From NCBI RefSeq assembly GCF_026914265.1, contig NC_069134.1:67015594-67079593 (forward strand): a DNA stretch of 64,000 nucleotides, in the 5' to 3' direction. Under the pieces are notes generated by a model that was not told the DNA's origin, did not search any database, and worked only from the letters and a program-made list of their open reading frames with translations. Positions 11,400-23,500 of the stretch are shown in pieces. Source of the DNA: Mya arenaria. Its lineage: Eukaryota; Mollusca; Bivalvia; Myida; Myidae. How positions within the stretch are numbered: position 1 is the stretch's first letter; every line of letters starts with the position of its first letter. Both the position numbers and the translations under genes were made by a program.

Positions 11400-11770
11400 T
11401 CTTATTCATTTGTGGTTTTGTCCACCTTGTCAAAATGGCATTGGAGGTTTTCAGGCACGGATTCAGCTCTGGGCTTTAGGGCTGAAGCCCCCCCCCCCCA
11501 GCTGGGCTCGAAGATACGCTTAGGGTCGGGCTGGTCTTTTTTTCTTTAATCGTTAGGGAATGCATGGCTGATCAGTTTATGTTGAAAATATCAGCTCGTA
11601 CATTAAGCGACAGGGCTCCTTGACAGACAGTGAAAGGCCTCATGTCCTGAAAAAGTCTGGGTTCCTCCACCACAGTTTGAGTTCCAAAAGACACAATGTG
11701 GCCACAGAGATGTTAAAATCGACATTGCCAAGGTAGTGGCATTGTCGGCAAAGAAGAACAATAGGAGAAT
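11400..11770. other. Open-frame segment interrupted by the 1300-bp transposon, left part
   Basis: Before the insertion an open plus frame reads VPPPQFEFQKTQCGHRDVK and continues to the transposon edge. The segment after the insertion (13071-13240) also remains open on both strands. The minus strand is open too (11603-11824 and 13049-13249 lie in the same phase). I recognise no domain. A C-run (11491-11500) lies upstream. Confidence 0.25.
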
Positions 11771-13070
11771 CCCAGTAAACATTTGATGTTGGGTCAACGT
11801 TGTGCCAACGTTGGACCCCAACATCGGATTAACGTTGGATTATGGTTGGATTTGAAAGTTTTTTTAGATGTCATACCCGAACGTTGGATCAACGTCGGGG
11901 TACAACCATAATCCAACCATTTCCCAACGTAAATCCAACCATATTCCAACCAATACCCGACGTAATCCAACCATTACCCGACCTCAATCCAAGCATAACT
12001 AGTACTACTTTTTGCTAACCCAATCGATTTACTAAGAATGTTAAGAGTATCTGAATATGATCAATATATGACATAACTAGACGTAACATATACAATAAAA
12101 TAGTCTTTATTTAAGCTTTATTGAACAATACAATGGACATTTAATATCATGCACCTGGGTACAAATTTTCATTAAAATATAATACAGCAATTATGATATA
12201 CAACAATTTACAACAAAAAAACTAGAGCTTTAACTGAATAACAATTAGACCATTAATACAAAATTTGAACAAAACCATGACATTCTCTGTTTTTCATAAT
12301 TGAGGCATTACATAAGTAAAACAACACTTTAACTAGTAAAAACCCTGATCATTTATACTAAAAACATCATTTTAATTATTTGCACATAACAAAATATAAG
12401 GCCATAGCTTTGCAGTTACTCGGACCAGCCAACAGGAAACCCTAAGAGCACAATTTCACATGCTCGTATACGTTTACCTGGAAACTGTTTTGACTCTTAG
12501 CTCATACACTTTTGGAGACACGCGCGACACGGGATTGAACACACCATATGCTTCATTTCAGTGGGTAAGATCTGCCTTTTATGCTCCAACTGTTACTTTC
12601 AGCTCTTGTTTGTGCATACATGATCTCCATCTCCAATGAACAGGAAAGCCATCTATAAGTATTTTTAAAAAAGAATAACATACATATACAAAAACAAATT
12701 TAATAAAAATTATAATTTCACTGTCAGACTTGTCACTTAGAATTTCTGAAGTTGATAGTACTTTAAGTAAATTAAATATTTAAATGTTTATTATTCAATG
12801 TGATGCATGTGCATTTATAGGGATAACTATAACTCAATCAAAACATCTCCCTTTCGAAATACATTGTAAAATTATGACATGTTATCAACACAGTCCAATC
12901 TGAAATACCTTCTTTAATATCTATATTATAACATTTTAAATGGCTCATAATGTACAAATTACAATGAATGAGATATAATTCAAGATACATTTGTTGGATT
13001 ATGGTCGCCGACATCGTGATGTAAATCCAACGTTGATACAACGTTACTCTAACATCTGGTGTTTGCTGGG
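11771..13070. mobile_element. 1300-bp non-autonomous DNA transposon with AT duplication
   Basis: The termini are CCCAGTAAACATTTGATGTT on the left and the complement of CCCAGCAAACACCAGATGTT on the right, flanked by AT at 11769-11770 and 13071-13072. The terminal 200 bp carry many copies of CAACGTTGG and CCAACCAT, a subterminal repeat pattern. The interior is AT-rich without a transposase. A 2-bp AT duplication is known for the ISL2EU superfamily, but the termini differ from the ISL2EU element at 55.7 kb, so the superfamily is unsettled. Confidence 0.75.
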
Positions 13071-13249
13071 ATGGCTCTAAAATGTTCAAAAACTTCTATT
13101 GGACAGCCGTGTTTTAACGAAAACATACAAAAAAGTGAAGGGCTATTAGCCCATTTATTCGGTCTTCGCAAAGTTTTATTAGCTGCCAGTGTTGCAGACT
13201 GTAGTGTCATGACAATGTCCTGTTGTTTATCTAAATAATAAACTTGCAC

Positions 13250-14010
13250 CTAATATTAATATAATCTGTTAGTAAACTTTGTTTAGTTCTTATCAGTGTA
13301 TTTAATCCTTATCAGTATGAACTTCGAACGTTTTACCATTGTTATTTTTTATGTTTAATAGTCATATATCCTGTATTAAAGATGGTATGTATTTGAGTAT
13401 GACCTTGTTATTTGCTGTCTCCCAAGGATTTATGTATACTGATATGTAAAGAAGTAGGAAATCACATAGCTCTGAGGCCAAAGAGTGTTCTGTAATGACT
13501 ATGGGGAATTCGTTTATTCTAATAATCATAAAGTACCATTTCATCCAAAAATGTCAAAATTTTCTTTAAACGAGAGGGGACAACCCTCCTGTGCCCACCA
13601 CCAAGTAACCCCCACCGCCACAACAATGACTTGTCTGGACCGGCCCTGGGTTTTGTCCATTGGATGTTTTGTCCTACATTCTGCAATTTTAGCGTCTGGA
13701 TGTCTATTATTTCATTTATTCGGCGATCAAAATTATTTAACCAACCATTTTTTTCCTTTTGTTGGCAAACAACACTGAGTACATTAAAAAGTACATTTTG
13801 TAGACAAATGAGTGTACTTTTTTAGTATCAGTCTGAGAGTTGAATCTTAACAATAAACCAATATATATATTGAGAGAGAATTGTTAGATTGCTCAGTGTA
13901 TGGTAGCAATATATTCCACCGAGTGAGCACCAAAACGTCTATTTCATAAGTTACATGACTATGAGTGAAATATTTACTTTTGTTCTCTTAGAGGTGAAAT
14001 AATTATATTG
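13250..14010. other. No gene seen
   Basis: This is AT-rich sequence with only short frames on both strands and no repeat family that I can match elsewhere in the window. Confidence 0.4.
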
Positions 14011-14014
14011 AGTG

Positions 14015-14242
14015 TCAATAAAAAAATAGCAGCGGTTGCAGGCATGTTTTGTTTTGGGACGCGGTGGTTGGTTCACCATTGGAATTAGCATTTGACAGAA
14101 TATCTGAGATCTCCATTGACTGGTTAGTGTTCAATCTACTGTAATTATTCAGGCTGTTAATATTCTCATGCCCTGAAATTTGGACTATTTGTTTGGGAGG
14201 TACACCTTCGTTGTTGAGTTTCTGAACCATTCGAAATATCAA
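14015..14242 (-). pseudogene. Crypton-like tyrosine recombinase, C-terminal fragment
   Basis: The frame reads MVQKLNNEGVPPKQIVQISG and then GHENINSLNNYSRLN, followed by ISDILSN. The GH-x(7)-NYS layout is that of a tyrosine recombinase C-terminus, with a His/Gly box followed by the nucleophilic Tyr, as found in Crypton-derived animal proteins. Only the last 75 codons are present. No upstream catalytic Arg box was found within 500 bp, so this is either a terminal exon of a larger gene or a transposon remnant. A stop follows a hydrophobic tail (LQPLLFFY). Confidence 0.55.
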
Positions 14243-14633
14243 ATTTATATTTTCACTTTTGTTATTTCACTGATAAAACTCCATATTTCACCGAGAAGCA
14301 TGAAGGAAATAGCAATCTAAAATTGAAACAAACATTTATTCTTTCAACTTTTTTTATTTTACTTCATTTGCATTAATAATGAACTGATATTTTGAAGCAT
14401 CCCACGAGGTTTCCGATGGCCTTCTATCATTGGTTCTAATTCCCAGAGCAGTGCGCGTAAGTTTATTTTTCACAGGGATCTGGGCAGATATCAAAGAACA
14501 GTGAAAGTATTTTCGATAAACTTCCTGTCTGTTTTATTAGGTGAGTTTATCAGAATATAACTCACTATTATTTTTCAATAAGCCAAAGAAAGAATTAAAT
14601 AAAGTTTCACTTCGATCTACACGCTTAGCAAAA

Positions 14634-17600
14634 TCACGAACAGTTTGACAGTCCTTCACTTGGAACGATCTCTGGGAGTTTATTGTCCAGGAACATCTGA
14701 AAACACACACACGCCAATTACACAATGAATGATTTGAATACATCTAAGGGACATTGACAAAAAAAAGAGTCACTACGTAAATTTAGCACATTATTGATAT
14801 AGTTGACAGATAACTAACCTCCTGTACGCCTTATTGAGATAGATAGCTAGCCTCCTATACGCCTTATTGAGAAAGATCACGGATATCTAGCCTCCTGTAC
14901 GCCTTATTGAGATAGTTGACAGGTAACTAACCTCCTGTACCCCTTATTGAGATAGATGACGGATAGCTAGCCTCCTGTACGCCTTATTGAGACAGTTAAC
15001 AGATACCTAACCTACTGTACGCCTTATTGAAAAAAGATGACGGATAGCTAGCCCTCCTGTACGTCTTATTGGGATATATGGCAGATAAATAACCTCCTGT
15101 ACGTCTTATTGAGAAAGATGACGGATACCTAACCTCCTGTACGCCTTATTGAGATAGATGACGGATAGCTAGCCTCCTATACGCCTTATTGAGAAAGATC
15201 ACGGATATCTAGCCTCCTGTACGCCTTATTGAGATAGTTGACAGGTAACTAACCTCCTGTACTCCTTATTGAGATAGATGACGGATAGCTAGCCTCCTGT
15301 ACGCCTTATTGAGATAGTTAACAGAAACCTAACCTACTGTATGCCTTATTGAGAAAGATGACGGGTAGCTAGCCCTCCTGTACGTCTTATTGGGATATAT
15401 GACAGATAAATAACCTCCTGTACGTCTTATTGAGAAAGATGACGGATACCAAGCCTCCTGTACGCCTTATTGAGATGGTTGACATATAACTAACCTCCTG
15501 TACGCCTTATTGAGATAGATGACGGATAGCTAGCCTCCTGTACGCCTTATAGAGATAGATGACGGACAGCTAGCCTCCTGTACACCTTATTGAGATAGAT
15601 GACGGATAGCTAGCCTCCTATACGCCTTATTGAGAAAGATGACGGATAGCTAGCCTCCTGTACGCCTTATTGAGATAGATGACGGACAGCTAGCCTCCTG
15701 TACACCTTATTGAGATAGATGACGGATAGCTAGCCTCCTGTACGCCTTATTGAGATAGATGACGGATAGCTAGCCTCCTGTATGCCTTATTGAGAAAGAT
15801 GACGGACAGCTAGTCTCCTGTACGCATTATTGAGATATATACCATTTTGAGATAGATGACGGACAGCTAGCCTCCTGTACGCCTTATTGAGATAGATGAC
15901 GGACAGCTAGCCTCCTATACGCCTTTTTGAGATAGATGACGGACAGCTAGCCTCCTGTACGCCTTTTTGAGATAGATGACGGACAGCTAGCCTCCTGTAC
16001 GCCTTATTGAGATAGATGACGGATAGCTAGCCTCCTGTACGCCTTATTGAGATAGATGACGGACAGCTAGCCTCCTGTACGCCTTATTGAGATAGTTGAC
16101 GGATAGCTAGCCTCCTGTACGCCTTATTGAGATAAATGACGGATAGCTAGCCTCCTGTACGCCTCATTGATATAGTTGACAGATAGCTCTCCTTCTGTAC
16201 GCCTGGAATAGTCTGTGAACACATGAGCGTCTGATAGTCATCCAGTAACTGGGCGGCCTGAGCGGCAGTGCGTGCCGATTCCGGTGTCCCCTCCACGGGT
16301 AGGTTGTACTTGTACTTCAGCAAACAGACACAAACCCCTGCATGTATACATACCATAGTTTAAGCTAGTTATCTAGCTGCTGTACGGCTGGTCTTCTTTA
16401 CGCGCCATTTCGGCTTTCACCCTTTCGTCTGGGCCAGTATTTATAAAACATTTCTTCACTTAAGTCGATTTCCTAAAATTAAGTTTTTTTTAAATATAAA
16501 AGTTTGTATTGTACATACAATTAATTAAAATAAAATATTAAAGATATTATAAGATTATTATATCATATGGCCAGTCAGATACTACAGGAATATGATTTTA
16601 AATACGTATAAATGTCTTTGTATGTAGATCGGACGTATCATGGCTTCCTTCATGAGAGCGGACAGATAAGTGACTGTCGTCCGCCGGTGTTTGACTTGGT
16701 CCGTGCAGAATGTATAAGCGCCCGTAGAATAGGGGCTGAATTTACCAAGAATGACAAACATCCAATGACGACAATATCTGCGTTATATGCATTTCATGTG
16801 ATTGTCAACGTGAGCATCAAGTTTCCAAAATAGATATAACATACGAAATGTTATTGTACATACAACTATTGCAGTAATCAACGTTAAATCACAACACCAT
16901 CAACTTCGGTATCAGGCCATTAATGTAGCAAACAATATCACTACTCTGTTGTTTTTATAAAGAATACCCTACGATGTAAATATGAAGCGGTTTACCCTGG
17001 CGACTGTAAATAGTACGGACACAATGAGGCGCTCCTACTCGAGTACCTCGGGTGCGTAACGCCATTCTAACAATCTAGCCTGCAGCGGCAAAGTCCTCTT
17101 CAGAAAGGCCCTGGATGACTCGGTCGAACTACGCTAGCCTTATGATGAGAAAAAGGCACAGGGAGAGTCTTTAAGAATTAAATTTGGCGTGTCCAAGTCA
17201 ACCCCATTCGGAACTCCTCGGCCATTTTTTTCAAAAACAACCTCGGATGTATGCCGGTACATCAGTTGAAGTAGTTCGTATTTGTTTGAATTATATCGTT
17301 TATTAAATTTAGTGTTTTAGAGTTGTATTTATTGATCAAAGTTTAAATTGATTACCAGTAAGTGTCTTATTGCAAACATAAGTAAGATTCCCAAGAGTTA
17401 AGACATAAAGTTTAACTGCTAAATAAAATTACTACGCGATCTACTTGCAGCGGACTTAAACGTACCTCTTTTTGAGTCCAAATACATCCGAGGTTGTTTT
17501 TGAAAAAAATGGCCGAGGAGTTCCGAATGAGTCAACCCTCGCTCTGGCCAACTCGTGTTTCCCAGGTTTTCCGTGACTTAGATGACCGAGCAGTAATTTG

Positions 17601-18659
17601 CTATGACACAGTGTTAACTTCTCCCTTTATAAATGGGGGCGGTAGGGGGGACTCATTCGTTTCGAGAACGAAGTCATAACCGCTTCCGTAAAATGATACA
17701 TAATCTGGTAGTCTGTGGTAAGCCGATCTTTACGCTTCACCTGCTCTCGGAGTGACTCACCTCCGCCTCTGTCTCCTCTCGTTTACCATCGCGGCTAACC
17801 GGGCCGCAATTCCGAATGGAACGAAATGCACGGGTCGCCGTCATTAAGTGTGTATTCAAACATGCATATCATTTAGACCACTTAATGCAATAAATGCTTA
17901 AATAAATTAATGCAAGCAGTGCCGAGCACATATCTTCCCAGATGCTCCATGTGCATTGAACATTTCATCTAATTTCATTTTCACTTCTTGAAACTTATAT
18001 CGCCATTCTATGATAATGATCATTTAAACCTTATTCTATAGTTTTCCCTCTAGATGTGCAACCTTGGCTTTAAACGCTTGCAGTTCTCCGGTGGCCGCTG
18101 ACACCTCAAGGACGGACGGTTGGTCGAGCCACCCCATCCGGTCTAACACAGACTCCAATATACAGGTGGATACCGGGAGGTCAGGAGTAACGGCGGGGTG
18201 GGAGAAGGGCGAAGGGAAGGGCTACCTGGTTAGCCAGGGCCACTTCCGTTCGCCGTGACCCGCTGTTTCTAGACGTAGCACATCCCTGGTGCATTAAACA
18301 GTGTAAGCCTTATGAATCCTTATGATCTGTACTTGAAAGACAAACTTGTGATTCGGATATTGAAGAATCGATAAAAAGATGTTTCAATCCGAAACTGAAC
18401 ATCGCAATCTCATCTATGTATAATCAACAGCCCTTCCGATTAGGAAAAGAAAATTATACCACGATATAAAAAATATGTTATATAAAGACCTGTTCATGGC
18501 ATGGTCAGTTTCCTCTCGAAGTAACGGCCCGCTGTCCATGTAACTCCCTGTTTCCATCCAATCGTTGGCGCCATACAGGGGGCTTGGGCGCTCCGTCTTC
18601 CGGCCACTGTCTGACAGCCAGTCGTTAGGGTCATAAGGCGGCTTCTCATCACGCATTTG
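14634..18659 (-). CDS. Candidate seven-exon host gene, unidentified
   Basis: Seven minus-strand segments with AG/GT borders chain in consistent phase: 18490-18659, 18226-18268, 18063-18152, 17047-17133, 16606-16735, 16201-16337 and 14634-14696. The first contains MRDEKPPYDPNDWLSDSGRK and could hold the start (ATG at 18656). Later pieces read GWLDQPSVLEVSAATGELQ, LPLQARLLEWRYAPE and LKYKYNLPVEGTPESAR. The last ends in MFLDNKLPEIVPSEGL, SNCS and a stop. The product would be about 240 residues, hydrophilic, with no membrane segment or catalytic motif that I recognise. Coding-like GC content sets these pieces apart from the introns. Some borders were picked by eye among alternatives, and the fifth exon is open in more than one frame. 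Individual exons are therefore uncertain, and the second intron would be unusually short at about 70 bases. Confidence 0.4.
14810..16200. repeat. 40-bp minisatellite, about 34 copies
   Basis: The unit is GAGATAGATGACGGATAGCT followed by AGCCTCCTGTACGCCTTATT, with substitutions (GATAGTTGACAGATAACT) forming a partial higher-order pattern on the left. The array lies in the last intron of the candidate gene, and its right end coincides with the proposed splice donor at 16200. No stable reading frame runs through it. Confidence 0.95.
17205..17529. repeat. Short-TIR element, 325 bp
   Basis: 48-bp arms at 17205-17252 and 17482-17529 are near-perfect reverse complements (CATTCGGAACTCCTCGGCCA at the outer left end). 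The centre is AT-rich with no ORF. It is a non-autonomous DNA element lying in an intron of the candidate gene at 14634-18659. Confidence 0.8.
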
Positions 18660-18729
18660 CTGATGCTAGCCAAACCATGCTTAACAGCGAGAGCCGCGGT
18701 CTTGGAGCGGACGACGCTAGCCAAACTTA

Positions 18730-20445
18730 CACTTTATCACTTCACAGAAAGGTCTATGAAATTATTTAGGTCCTATCTGACCAACAGGATGCAATTTGTG
18801 AGGGAACAACATTAATTCTTCTTCTCATTAATTCTGAGATAATGGAAACTATATCGGGTGTCCCTCAAGGATCAATACTCGGACCCTTACTTCTATTCTA
18901 TTATACATCAATGATATGCCTTTAATTTCTTCCAATTCATGTATTGACTTATATGCAGATGATTCCAAGTATATTGAGCATTTAATCAGATCTACAAAAA
19001 AAGTCTTAATCAGTGTGAACTGTTGGTGTAAGACAAAAAATATGTCAATCCATCAAAAACCAAATGTATGATTCTATGTACTAATTATAAGGCAAAACAT
19101 GCATTGCAACTTGAACTATCAATAGATGGATTGTCAGTAGAAAACGTAAAATGTCAAAAGGTCCTCGGGGTGCTGTTGATCAGACATTGTCATGGCATAC
19201 ACATGTTAATACTGTAGTGAATAAGCTTAATTCAAAATTGGCACTTCTAAGATTAGATATTATCTAACAGATGAGATGAAACTCTTGTATTATAATGCTT
19301 ATATCATGTCAAACATTGAGTACTGTTGTAGTGTCTGGGGACTTACACATTCCTCAGATACCACAAAAATCATTAATATTCAGAAAAGAGCGATTAAGCT
19401 AATAATGAAGTCGTTCATTGTACGATGTATTATGAAAAAAACTGACTTAATTTCACATCGCAAGCCGACCGTACATCGCAAGTACGTACTTGTGAAATGA
19501 ATGTGTTTTTCTCTTTCAATAATGTGTCTAGACTTCATACAGATATCATAAAATATTTCATGACATGCATAATTTTCCTAAGATCTATTGAGTATTGTGT
19601 ATACAGAAATTTATAATTATTCTTTACCACACATCAGGCATTATATAACAGTGTCAATCAATATATAACTTATTGTTATACTAATCGCTCACAGCAATCG
19701 AAATGTATATGATACTTATAAAATAGTTAAAACCCTTGCCACACGGATAAGCTTGTTCATTGAAAGAACACCGACAGAAATCGCTTCGTCGAGCGTCGGA
19801 AACCAAAATGATTAACAAATAATGGAGAAGTCTGAAAAGTCTGTCTTTTTGTATTCATAATTTTTATGTATTAGATAAATATAAGTGCGCTTTCTAAGAA
19901 TACGCACGATTTTTATATAGTTGCTTTGGTATGTTTTCAATATTCCTTAACTATTTGTATAATTGTGTGGTATATTATACAATTAGGTGATACTGATAGT
20001 AGTTTATTTGTGATGAATGTCATATATTAATTTAATTCATCTGAGTATATGATATGATATTATATGATACTGTTCACTAAATCATTCAATGCCAACTTTA
20101 ATACCTTAGACATGGACCGCGTTGGAAATAAGGTTTTGCACTTGTGCAAATCTTTACGGATTATCCTGTGCAATGTCATTTATTATGTTAAACTTTATTT
20201 GGTAAAACTTTATTTGGTCATAAATTAGATAGCTTTATCATTAACACCAGAAGTAATTCTTGTTTTAGTAGATCTAGTATTATGTATTTCATGTTAAACT
20301 TTCTGTGATATAACTTATTAGGACTCTAAATATCATGCAAATATAATATGTGATATATCTTATATGGATGTAAAATGTACTGTTATTGACATAATGCACG
20401 AATAAAACTTCTACTACTAATACTACTACTAATAATAATAAAAAT
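18730..20445 (+). mobile_element. Decayed CR1/Jockey-like LINE, reverse-transcriptase part
   Basis: Fragments of a non-LTR reverse transcriptase appear in order. They are SYLTNRMQFV near 18775, SGVPQGSILGPLL at 18854, YINDMPLISS near 18904, the catalytic LYADDS at 18948-18965 and a thumb segment, LLYYNAYIMSNIEYCCSVWG, at 19285. They fall in different frames with stops, so several frameshifts are present. The endonuclease end is missing (5' truncation is usual for LINEs). The AT-rich 3' part may run to a TAC/TAA trinucleotide tail near 20405-20445, close to the last exon of the METTL27-like gene. Confidence 0.75.
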
Positions 20446-20527
20446 GACACAATATCACATTCAACATTCAAGTGTTTCCTGCCAGCGTACATCAATGTCC
20501 GATGGGCTGTCAACCGTGTTGCTTTTC

Positions 20528-23500
20528 TTATTCTTTGTTAGACAAAGCGCCTATGATGCTGGAATCCTTTTCGGAAGATTCCGGTACAGGAATGCGGTCG
20601 ACAGTGTTCATTTTCACCTTCATCTTAAAGAGTACTCCGTCACGGTTGAATGAATAGTTGCTGACTTCGCGACTTTCCAGCAGTTCCCATCTGTTTTCAT
20701 GCTCCATTTTCTCGATGAAAGGTTCCAAACGTTCCGTGTATTCGCCAACATACTTCAGGTACTCCTTTCGCATCACGATCAGCACCATACCCCCTGAAAC
20801 AAAAAAGTTTATAAGTTGCACAATACCTTATATTACATGTTTAGTATATAAAAGATAATAAGAAGTGCCTATAATCAGCTGGGTCGCCATTCATAACATT
20901 TTTTAAGTCATTTCCTAACTAAAGTTAAAAATAAATAAGAAAAGTATCTTAGTTATGATATAATCGCTTCATAATATCTGAAATACTTTATGTTCATTCT
21001 TTTATGTTAAAAAAACACACATTTTCTTTTAAATTGACTACGGAAAAAATTAGGAAATTTACTTAAGATAAGAAATTGCTTAAGATGTTTTATAAATACT
21101 GAACCGGAACCATGTTTCTTGTCAATAGAATAAATATCCAAGAGGGCTCTGTCAGAACAAATAGATATACATGTACAAGCAAATTCGTTGATTTGATATC
21201 TCCCACCAAATAAGGAAAAGCATATAGCATGGAAATCACATATTGGTGAAATATTCCAACCGAAACATGCAAGACGGCTGCAGAGTGATGGCCTCTTGTT
21301 AACATCAGATATGATTTGGTTTGCAACTGGCTGATCTGATAGAATGTTGTATAAAGTGCAGCAATTAGAGTTGACATAGTAACCCAGTTTTTTACCCCAA
21401 TTTCAGACTGATAAAATGTGTTCTCAAGGAAGGCATTCTGGTTAAGTTTCTTGAAAATTGGACCTGCAATATTGCAAGAATATAGCCTCTAGAGTGTTCT
21501 TAATGTTTTTCTACGATCCGACATTGTGACCTGATTTTCTACCCTTTGGCGTAGTTTAAATAATGCAAAAATTTCATCGAAGACAATATTCTGATTAAGT
21601 TTCATGACGATTGGAGTGGATATATTGCCTTCTCTTAGATCTGACCTAATGACCTACTTTTTGACCCACGTTCAGAATCTAACAAGATAACATCAAAAGG
21701 AACATTCTGACCACAGTTTAAAAACAGTCTGGCCAATCAATACTAATATTTGGTTCTGGACATGAAATTTTTCCACATATTTGACCTAATGACCTAGTGT
21801 CTGACCTCATGTGACAGAGTTTCAAACTAGTAAATAATTATATCAAGAAAATTATTCTGATTAAGTTTCATAAATATTGGACCAGATATATTCCTCTAAT
21901 ATGTTCCTTATATTTTCCCAAGATTTGACCTAGTGACCTTGTTTTTAACCTCTTTCAATCCACTTTTAAAATGCGGTGAGATTTTATCAAGGGTTACAGT
22001 CGGTCAAATTTAACATAATCTGACCAAGCATTACCACGCTACGGTTCTAAACAAACATAAGATTTATCAATGTGACCCATGCTTTTATTAGGAGTTAATC
22101 AAGGGGAAACATTCATTTTCTAAGGATTTACCTAGATTTGTATCCCATATGACACATTTTTAGAAACGGTCGAGGTTTTATCAAGGGGAACATTCTGACC
22201 AAGTTTAAACATTATCAGACCAATTATTACCAAGATATGGTTCCGAAAAAAATGAACAAACGGACTAACAACATTAATACAATATTCCCCGCCCGAAAAC
22301 TTTGGTTCGCGACGAATAATAAAACTTTTCTTTGAATGATCTTTGTATTCGTGAATAACGGGTAGAACTACCGAGAATGATAAACTTTGCAATGGATAAG
22401 ACATTTTAGTCTTAACCGAGGCAATTATGACGGGGCCAAGCAAGCTCTCTTTGATCTGCACTGGCTGCCAATAAAGGCTAGAATCAACTTCAAGATATTG
22501 ACAGTTATGTTCAACTGTGGCACTGGTAGGGCTCCTGCTTATTTGACTGAGTTATTGTCTGAGAGTGTAAGTCGTAGACAAGGATTAAGATCAGCTAGTG
22601 ACCCTGGTATCAAGTATGATGTACCATTTAACAAGAGAACAAGGTTTAACGATAGAAGTTTTTGCACAATCGGACCAAAACTATGGAATAGTCTGCCATT
22701 GTATATCAAGCAGTCAGTGTCTATAGATGTGTTCAAGAAAAACCTCAAAACTCACTATTTTACACAGTTTTATGACTTGTTTTAAAACCGACTCCGATAA
22801 GAAATGTCTGATATTATATTTGATTTTTTAGAGTCTTAGAGTTTGTTTATTTTCCATTTTTTATCGGTTGCTTTGACCAATTATGTTTTTACTTCATGTA
22901 CATATATTACTACTTTAGTCAATTACAATCTAACGAATGTTGCAAGTTTTAATATATTATTGTTTAACTGCTTTATATTGTCTTATATCAAAATATGTTC
23001 AAATATTATGATATATGTGTAGAGTATGCATGTATTGTACAACGCCATTGAATATTATGTATAAAAATAGGCGTTTAATCAAATAAACACGTTTAACGTT
23101 TTAACGTTTAACGTTTAGTTTGCCTGGTGTTTTTAATGCATGCAAATGCGCTTATTAAACAAATAGCAGAGGACACCTCAATTTTCAACAGAAGAGAGGT
23201 TCCAAACCACGCGCGTAGGTGTAGCCCTTGCGGGAAATAGAAACACTAGAACTTGTACACGTAGTTGTAGGTGCAGCACTTGTGGGTAATGGTTCACTGC
23301 AAAGTGTACGCGTACTTGTAGGAGAAGCCCTTGTGAGTAAAAGGTACACTGTAACTTGTACGTGTACTTGTTAGTGAAGCCCTTGAAAAACATTCTAACT
23401 TGTACGTGTTCTTGTTAGTGTAGCCCTTGAAAAACACTGTAACTTATACGTGTACTTGTAAGTGTAGCCCTTGAAAAAAACACTGTAACTTGTACGTGTA

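Noticed and set aside
16612-16833. Plus-strand 73-codon frame
   Set aside because: It overlaps a minus-strand segment with splice sites in phase with its neighbours. No plus-strand splice partners or domain were seen.
22132-22461. Minus-strand 109-codon frame
   Set aside because: It lies across the start of a LINE fragment read on the plus strand and a degenerate repeat. It has no recognisable protein features.
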